Origin: Cellulomonas sp.
GTDB taxonomy: Bacteria > Actinomycetota > Actinomycetes > Actinomycetales > Cellulomonadaceae
DNA length: 41,935 bases
Reading direction: 5' to 3'
Assembly: GCA_022013895.1 (NCBI GenBank)
Contig: JAKLPK010000039.1
Span: forward strand, 1 to 41,935
The first letter of the stretch is position 1, and each line of letters opens with the position of its first letter. The translations under genes and the position numbers were made by a program. Positions 27,525-32,274 of the stretch are shown here, piece after piece. The notes under the pieces are model-generated. The model made no database searches, was not told the origin of the DNA, and saw only the letters and a list, made by a program, of their open reading frames with translations.

Positions 27525-28541
27525 ATGCACGTCCACCCCCACCCCCGGGCCCTCGCCGCAGGAGGTGCAGCCCTGCTCGTGCTCGGCCTGGCCGCCTGCT
27601 CCGGCGGTACCGCCAGCGCGACCTCGGCGGTCTCGTCCTCGGCCACCGCCACCTCGGCGTTCCCGGTGACGATCGACAACTGCGGAACCGAGGTGACCCT
27701 TGAGCACGAACCGACCCGCGTGCTGCTGGTCAACAACGACTCGGTGGCCAACCTCGAGGCCCTCGGCGCCATCGACCGCGTCGTCGCGATCACCGCGACC
27801 CCGCAGACCGGGCTCTACTCGGCGGACACCTACACCGCGCTCGACGCCCTGCAGGTGCTGTCCACCACCACCAACTCCACGGGCGGTTCGGTGGTCTCCC
27901 AAGAGGCCATCCTCGGGGCGGACCCGGATCTGGTGATCGCCCCGGAGAACGCCGTCGACCGGACCGCACTGGCCGCGGCCGGGATCGCCGTGTACTCCCC
28001 GACGGCCTACTGCGCCGACCCGCCGGCCGAGCTCACCCAGACCGCGACCTTCGACCGGGTGTGGGACGAGCTGGCCACTTACGGCCGGCTGCTCGGCCTG
28101 CAGGACGAGGCCGCCCAGGTGATCGCCGACACGAAGGCCGAGGTCGCCGACCTCGGCGCCGCGGACGCCGGCACGGCCGTCGCGCTGTACGTCTCGTCCG
28201 GCGGCAGCGTGCTGTCGCCCTACGGCGGGCCGAGCATGGTGACGCCCGTCTTCGAGGCCGCCGGGCTCACCAACGTGTATGCCGACAGCGACCAGCGGGT
28301 GTTCGACGCCAGCATCGAGGACCTCACCAGTCGCGACCCGGGCACGATCGTCCTGCTCTACTCCGGTGACGACCCGGAGGCCACCCGCAGCGCGTTCCTG
28401 TCGGCCCCGGGCGTCTCGGCGCTGACCGCCGTGCGCGACGACCGGGTGGTCACCCTGGCGTTCCCCTACACGGACCCGCCGACGGTGCTCAGCACCCAGG
28501 GCCCGGCACAGCTGCTCGCGGCACTCGCCGAGCTGTCGTGA
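27525..28541 (+). CDS. FecB/BtuF-type ABC transporter substrate-binding lipoprotein
   Basis: The 338-residue protein has a lipoprotein signal peptide ending in the lipobox LAAC (ALLVLGLAACSGG), so it is anchored by lipid outside the membrane. The periplasmic-binding domain opens with FPVTIDNCGTEVTLEHEPTRVLLVNN, then GADPDLVIAPENA and a long central helix, typical of the FecB/BtuF fold. The opening resembles proteins proposed to bind F420-0 in actinobacteria, but siderophore or cobalamin are equally possible. ATG 27525 follows AAAGGAA. Its stop overlaps the ATPase start by 4 nt. Confidence 0.92.
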   Translation: MHVHPHPRALAAGGAALLVLGLAACSGGTASATSAVSSSATATSAFPVTIDNCGTEVTLEHEPTRVLLVNNDSVANLEALGAIDRVVAITATPQTGLYSADTYTALDALQVLSTTTNSTGGSVVSQEAILGADPDLVIAPENAVDRTALAAAGIAVYSPTAYCADPPAELTQTATFDRVWDELATYGRLLGLQDEAAQVIADTKAEVADLGAADAGTAVALYVSSGGSVLSPYGGPSMVTPVFEAAGLTNVYADSDQRVFDASIEDLTSRDPGTIVLLYSGDDPEATRSAFLSAPGVSALTAVRDDRVVTLAFPYTDPPTVLSTQGPAQLLAALAELS

Positions 28542-29335
28542 TCCGCGCGGACGGCCTGGTCGTCGCCTACGGGGCGCACCGCGTCCTGGACGGTGTCGAC
28601 CTCGCCGTCCGCCCCGGACAGGTCACCGGGGTGGTCGGGCCCAACGGCTGCGGCAAGACCACCCTGGTCCGGGCGCTGCTGCGGGCCGTGCGGCTCGCAG
28701 CCGGGCGGGTCGAGGTCGACGGCCAGGACGTCGCGCGACGGTCCCGCCGCTGGTTGGCCCGGCGCATCGCCTACGTCGGGCAGCACGCCGAACCCGACCC
28801 GGCGCTCACCGTCGCCGATGAGGTGGGCCTTGGCAGCCTGGTCCGCACGGGTGCGCTCGTCACCGGCGCCCGGCACGACCGGACGGTCGTCGAGTCCCTG
28901 GACCTGGTCGGTCTGACCCATCTGGCCACCGCGCACCTGGCACAGCTGTCCGGCGGTGAGCTGCAGCGCGTCGGCATCGCCCGGGCCATCGCCCAACGGG
29001 CCGATCACGTGCTGCTCGACGAACCGCTCAACCACCTCGACGTCCGTCACCGCCTGGAGGTGCTCGCGCTGCTGCCCCGCATCGCCCCCGCCGTGCTCGT
29101 CGTGCTGCACGACCTGGACCTGGCCGCCCGGTACTGCGACCAGGTGGTCCTGCTGGACCAGGGCCGGGTCGTCGGGGCCGGCGCCCCTGCGCAGGTGCTG
29201 GCGCCGCAGGTGCTGGCCCGGACCTACGGCGTGCGGGTGCGCCGCGTCATCGGACCCGACGACCACCCGCACTTCGCCTTCACCCTGCCGGACGCGCCCG
29301 CTCGTCCGGCCCCATCCCCTGAGAGGACACCATGA
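28538..29335 (+). CDS. FecE/BtuD-type ABC transporter ATPase
   Basis: The 265-residue ATPase is complete: Walker A G34PNGCGKTT42, Q-loop Q82, signature LSGGE (137-141), Walker B ending in D161-E162, and H-loop H191. It powers the FecCD-type permease. GTG 28538 overlaps the binding-protein stop, and its own stop overlaps the methyltransferase start, so the unit is translated as a coupled set. Length and order match siderophore/cobalamin-type ABC cassettes. Confidence 0.95.
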   Translation: MIRADGLVVAYGAHRVLDGVDLAVRPGQVTGVVGPNGCGKTTLVRALLRAVRLAAGRVEVDGQDVARRSRRWLARRIAYVGQHAEPDPALTVADEVGLGSLVRTGALVTGARHDRTVVESLDLVGLTHLATAHLAQLSGGELQRVGIARAIAQRADHVLLDEPLNHLDVRHRLEVLALLPRIAPAVLVVLHDLDLAARYCDQVVLLDQGRVVGAGAPAQVLAPQVLARTYGVRVRRVIGPDDHPHFAFTLPDAPARPAPSPERTP

Positions 29336-30126
29336 CCACCACCGACCTTGACCCCGAGGCCCGCACCCGGACCGCCCTCGACCTGGCCCTGCGCTGGGAC
29401 GCCCAGCAGACCGCCTATGTCCGCCACCGCGCGGAACGGTTCGCCACCATGGCCCGCGTGGTCGCCGGGGTGTGCGCCGGGGTCGCCCAGCCGCGGGTGC
29501 TCGACCTGGCCGGCGGCACCGGCGCCGTCGGGGTCGCCGTCCAGCAGGCCGTCCCCGGTGCGCGCGTGGTGCTTGCGGACAAGGACCCCGTCCTGCTCGC
29601 CGTGGCGGCCGACCGGTTCGCCGGCGACGACCGCTGGACCGTGGCCGATGTCGACCTGGACGACCCGGCGTGGGCCGCGCATCCCGCGCTGGCCGAGCCG
29701 TTCGACGCTGTCGTCAGCTCGACCGCGCTGCACTGGCTCACCCCCGCTGTGCTCACCGGCGTCTACTGGACGCTCGCGCAGATCGTGCGGCCCGGTGGTG
29801 TGGTGCTCAACGGCGACCACTTCCTGTACGACGAGCACCACGAACCGGGGCTGCGCGAGATCGCGCGGGCCGATGACCTCGCGCAGCAGCAGGACGCCCT
29901 GGCCGAGGGGGTCGACACCTGGGACCAGTGGTGGGACGCCGCGCAGACGGTCCCGGCCTACGCCGAGGCGGTGCGCCGCCGCGCCCAGGTGTGGGGTGCC
30001 GAGCTGGGGGCTCCGCCCAAGGTCACCGTCGGGTTCCACGTGGAGGCGCTGCGCAGTGCCGGGTTCACCCAGTCCGGGACCGTCTGGCAGTACCTGGACG
30101 ATCACGTGATCTACGGCATCCGGTGA
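29332..30126 (+). CDS. Class I SAM-dependent methyltransferase
   Basis: The 264-residue protein contains the SAM-binding motif I VLDLAGGTGAVGVAV (about 56-70), an acidic motif II (VVLADKDPVLL) and the later FDAVVSSTALHWL, typical of class I methyltransferases. It starts at ATG 29332, overlapping the ATPase stop by 4 nt, and so is part of the uptake operon. Such methyltransferases often accompany actinobacterial FecCD-type cassettes, where their substrate is not established; it might modify the imported ligand. Confidence 0.9.
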   Translation: MTTTDLDPEARTRTALDLALRWDAQQTAYVRHRAERFATMARVVAGVCAGVAQPRVLDLAGGTGAVGVAVQQAVPGARVVLADKDPVLLAVAADRFAGDDRWTVADVDLDDPAWAAHPALAEPFDAVVSSTALHWLTPAVLTGVYWTLAQIVRPGGVVLNGDHFLYDEHHEPGLREIARADDLAQQQDALAEGVDTWDQWWDAAQTVPAYAEAVRRRAQVWGAELGAPPKVTVGFHVEALRSAGFTQSGTVWQYLDDHVIYGIR

Positions 30127-30182
30127 GGTCCGGCGGCTGACCTCGGGCGGCACGCGACGACGCCATCGGCCACAGTGAGCGG

Positions 30183-31448
30183 GTGCTGACTGCCGCCTCG
30201 GGTGCCGGGACCGTCGTGGCCGTCGGGCTGCTGCTCGCGGTGCTCGCGTTCTCGGTGACCCGCCCGCGTGGGCTGCCGGAGGCGGTCGCGGCCGTCCCGG
30301 CGGCGGCGATCGTCGTCGTGACCGGTCTGGTGACCTGGGCGCAGGCCGGGGAGGAGGTCGCGGCGCTCGCGCCCACGGTCGGGTTCCTGGCGGCCGTGCT
30401 GGTGCTCGCCGAGCTGGCGCGGGCCGAGGGCGTGTTCGCCTGGGCGGGCGCCCGGATGGCCTCGGCGAGCCGAGGGTCGCCGCGGCGGCTGCTCGGCGCG
30501 GTGTTCGTGGTGGCCTCGCTCACGACGGCGGTGCTCAGCCTGGACGCCACCGTGGTGCTGCTCACGCCCGTCGTGCTGGCCGCGGCGACGGCGGTCGGCG
30601 CCCGGCCCCGGCCCGGGGTGTACGCCAGCACCCACCTGGCGAACTCGGCGTCGACGCTGCTGCCGGTGTCGAACCTCACCAACCTGCTGGCGTTCGCCGC
30701 GAGCGGGCTCACGTTCGCCGGATTCGCGGGGCTGATGGCGGCGCCGTGGCTGGTCACCGTGGCCGTCGAGTACGCGGTGTTCCGGCTGTTCTTCCGGGCC
30801 GATCTGGCGGCGCCCGCGCACGAGGTCCGATCGTCGGCCCCGCCTGCGCCGCGGTGGGCGCTCGCGGTGCTGGCGCTCACCCTCGTCGGGTTCGCGGTGG
30901 CCGAACCGCTGGGGGTGGCACCCGTCGTCGTCGCCGGGGTCGCCGTGCTGGTGCTCGCTGCCGGACGGTTGCGGACCGCGCCCCGGGCGACCGCGACGAG
31001 CATGGTGCGGGCCGTCAACCCGCTGTTCCTGGTGTTCGTGCTGGCGCTCGGCGTCGTCGTGCTCGCCGTGCGGCGCGGACCGGTCGGCGATCTGCTGGTC
31101 ACCCTGGTCCCGGCCCGGCCGGACCTGCTCGGGCTGCTGGTGGCCGCCGGGCTGGCGGCGCTCGTCGCGAACCTGCTCAACAACCTGCCGGCCACGCTCG
31201 TGCTGGTGCCGGCCGTCGCGCACTCACCGGGACTGGTGCTCGCGACGCTGCTCGGGCTCAACATCGGGCCCAACCTCACCTACGTCGGGTCGCTGGCGAC
31301 CCTGCTGTGGCGTCAGGTGCTGCACGGCCACGGGCACGCGCCCTCGGCCGCGGTGTTCATCCGTCTGGGGCTGGCGACGGTGCCGGCCGCCCTCATCGCC
31401 GCGGTGCTGGCGCTCTGGGTCTGTCTGCAGGTGGGAGGCGTGTCATGA
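30183..31448 (+). CDS. ArsB/SLC13-like ion transporter
   Basis: The 421-residue protein has about eleven or twelve helices in two halves. Each half carries a re-entrant motif of the ion-transporter superfamily: SLDATVVLLTPVVLA with HLANSASTLLPVSNLTNLLAF, and ANLLNNLPATLVLVPAV with GLNIGPNLTYVGSLATLLW. This is the ArsB (arsenite/antimonite) and SLC13 pattern. No ArsR-CxC regulator or ArsC gene is adjacent, so arsenite export is unproven and the substrate may be another anion. GTG 30183. The downstream Usp-like gene overlaps it by 4 nt. Confidence 0.87.
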   Translation: MLTAASGAGTVVAVGLLLAVLAFSVTRPRGLPEAVAAVPAAAIVVVTGLVTWAQAGEEVAALAPTVGFLAAVLVLAELARAEGVFAWAGARMASASRGSPRRLLGAVFVVASLTTAVLSLDATVVLLTPVVLAAATAVGARPRPGVYASTHLANSASTLLPVSNLTNLLAFAASGLTFAGFAGLMAAPWLVTVAVEYAVFRLFFRADLAAPAHEVRSSAPPAPRWALAVLALTLVGFAVAEPLGVAPVVVAGVAVLVLAAGRLRTAPRATATSMVRAVNPLFLVFVLALGVVVLAVRRGPVGDLLVTLVPARPDLLGLLVAAGLAALVANLLNNLPATLVLVPAVAHSPGLVLATLLGLNIGPNLTYVGSLATLLWRQVLHGHGHAPSAAVFIRLGLATVPAALIAAVLALWVCLQVGGVS

Positions 31449-31861
31449 CGATCGTGGTCTGGCTGGTCGAAGGGACGTGGGAGGCCTGCGTCGACGCCGT
31501 GCGGCGGCTGCCCGACGGGCCGGTGGCGCTGCTGCACGTGATCGACGACGACGTGGCCGACGCGTGGGCCGGGGCGCCAGCGGGGTTGATGGGGCGTGGT
31601 GGGGGACGTGGGGACGTCGGGGCGCTGGAGGCGGCGGGACGTGGGCTGCTGGAGGCCGCGCTCGATCGACTGGGGCGCGAGGCCGAGGTGTGGCTGCGGG
31701 CGGGGCGGTCCGAGCACGTCGTCGTCGGGGCGTGCGGGGCCGGGGACCTGCTGGTGATGGCGCGGGACGACCCTCGGCCGGGGCCGCACAGCTTCGGGCG
31801 GGCCGGGCGGTTCGTCGTGGATCACGTGGGGTGCGATGTGCTGGTGGTGCGGGGTGGGTGA
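31445..31861 (+). CDS. Universal stress protein-like small protein
   Basis: The 138-residue protein has the alternating strand-helix layout of the Usp fold and ends in GPHSFGRAGRFVVDHVGCDVLVVR, which matches the usual G-SVA-YLLRHAPCPVLVVR nucleotide-binding C-terminus. Its middle is unusually Gly/Arg-rich (GLMGRGGGRGDVG). ATG 31445 overlaps the stop of the transporter gene, so the two are translationally coupled; the protein may modulate the carrier. The family assignment rests mainly on the C-terminus. Confidence 0.75.
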   Translation: MTIVVWLVEGTWEACVDAVRRLPDGPVALLHVIDDDVADAWAGAPAGLMGRGGGRGDVGALEAAGRGLLEAALDRLGREAEVWLRAGRSEHVVVGACGAGDLLVMARDDPRPGPHSFGRAGRFVVDHVGCDVLVVRGG

Positions 31862-31941
31862 TTGGGGTGGTGGGGCTGGTGGCGCTGTCCATGCAGCGAG
31901 GGTTCTAGTTCTTGGGCTCCGCTCGCGGGACGGAGTTTCGG

Positions 31942-31965
31942 AACGTGCTATCTAGCCCGGAGCTG
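31942..31965 (+). promoter_or_regulatory. Candidate Cascade target of the upstream crRNA-like RNA
   Basis: AAC (31942-31944) could serve as a PAM and is followed by a 21-nt stretch starting GTGCTATCTAG. Against the guide of the crRNA-like RNA (starting GTGCTGTCCAG at 32125) positions 1-5, 7, 8, 10, 11, 13, 15, 19 and 20 match, 13 of 21. Mismatch 6 is the base flipped out in type I-E Cascade. The stretch ends exactly where the -35 box TTGACA begins. A match of this quality can arise by chance, so confidence is limited. Confidence 0.45.
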
Positions 31966-31994
31966 TTGACACCAGACCATCTCCGACCTAGCCT
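31966..31994 (+). promoter_or_regulatory. Consensus-like promoter upstream of the crRNA-like RNA and cas operon
   Basis: TTGACA (31966-31971) and TAGCCT (31989-31994) are separated by 17 nt, an optimal housekeeping sigma spacing. The transcript would start near 32001, cross two CRISPR-like repeats and could read into cas3. Confidence 0.7.
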
Positions 31995-32040
31995 CGCTTC
32001 TCAGGCGGGGCACGTGGCAGCCAGTCGCGAGCAGCTTGAT

Positions 32041-32084
32041 GGTGGAACCTCTCCGGCAACCCAGCCGGTTGCGGTTTCCCCACC
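32041..32084 (+). other. Leader hairpin of the crRNA-like transcript
   Basis: Nested inverted repeats: GGTGG/CCACC outside, AACC/GGTT in the middle, CCGGC/GCCGG inside around loop AACCCA. It stands about 40 nt after the predicted start and just before degenerate repeat 1. It may protect the RNA or affect readthrough. Confidence 0.5.
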
Positions 32085-32090
32085 GACCCG

Positions 32091-32123
32091 TTCTTCCCCG
32101 GTGGTGCGACTCGGGGGTGGTCC
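32091..32123 (+). repeat. Degenerate CRISPR repeat 1
   Basis: Its last 12 nt (CGGGGGTGGTCC, 32112-32123) are identical to the 3' end of the array repeat, including the complete 7-nt handle. The 5' part reads TTCTTCCCCG against GTCGTCCCCG in the array. The stem is CCCCG/CGGGG with an 11-nt loop in place of the usual 4-nt loop, so this copy is 5 nt longer. Cas6e recognition is plausible but weakened. Confidence 0.75.
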
Positions 32124-32145
32124 GGTGCTGTCCAGTCGGATTCTC

Positions 32146-32173
32146 GTGGTCCCCGCCCGCGCGGGGATGGTCC
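32146..32173 (+). repeat. Degenerate CRISPR repeat 2
   Basis: 25 of 28 positions match the array repeat at 41342. The changes are C to G at position 3, T to C at 13 (in the loop) and G to A at 22 (first handle base). The Cas6e stem CCCCGC/GCGGGG (32151-32156 and 32161-32166) is unchanged. It lies more than 9 kb upstream of the array and on the same strand. Confidence 0.9.
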
Positions 32174-32202
32174 GGGTCGGCGTCGCGCCAGCCCGGACCA
32201 TC
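32166..32202 (+). terminator. Long hairpin overlapping the second degenerate repeat
   Basis: GATGGTCCGGG (32166-32176) pairs perfectly with CCCGGACCATC (32192-32202); inside, GGCG/CGCC continue the stem around loop TCG. TGTTC follows. It recruits the handle half of repeat 2 into the stem, so no second functional guide is expected, and it may end the small RNA or attenuate cas transcription. Confidence 0.6.
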
Positions 32203-32211
32203 TGTTCAACC

Positions 32212-32263
32212 TCGCCCATCAGGGCGATTGCCCCTTGACGTCGCCTTTCGGTGCGGCAAGGGT
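32212..32263 (+). promoter_or_regulatory. Short hairpin and possible second promoter before cas3
   Basis: TCGCCC-ATCA-GGGCGA (32212-32227) is a perfect 6-bp stem-loop. TTGACG (32235-32240) follows, and 17 nt further AAGGGT (32258-32263) is a poor -10. A weak dedicated cas promoter starting close to the cas3 start codon is possible. Confidence 0.35.
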
Positions 32264-32274
32264 CGTGCTGGCGG

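Larger units (their letters stand above)
32001..32205 (+). ncRNA. Candidate cas-regulating crRNA-like RNA (CreR/CreA-like)
   Basis: The transcript predicted from the TTGACA promoter contains a leader hairpin (32041-32084), degenerate repeat 1 (32091-32123), a 22-nt spacer-like segment (32124-32145), degenerate repeat 2 (32146-32173) and a long terminal hairpin (32166-32202). Cas6e cleavage at the 3' base of each repeat stem would release about 50 nt (32117-32166): an 8-nt handle GTGGTCCG identical in its first seven bases to the array crRNA handle, a 21-nt guide, and a repeat hairpin. That guide is 11 nt shorter than the 32 nt of genuine crRNAs. The two-repeat architecture next to cas genes matches published cas-regulating and toxin-guarding crRNA-like RNAs. 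Expression and function are inference. Confidence 0.65.

Noticed and set aside
31959-31980. Alternative match of the mini-CRISPR guide to GGAGCTGT next to the -35
   Set aside because: It fits only if the guide starts one base early, the flanking trinucleotide is CCC, and the overall match (10 of 22) is poorer than at 31945.
32174-32206. Second spacer after degenerate repeat 2
   Set aside because: There is no third repeat, and the segment is taken up by the long hairpin at 32166-32202, so a usable guide is unlikely.
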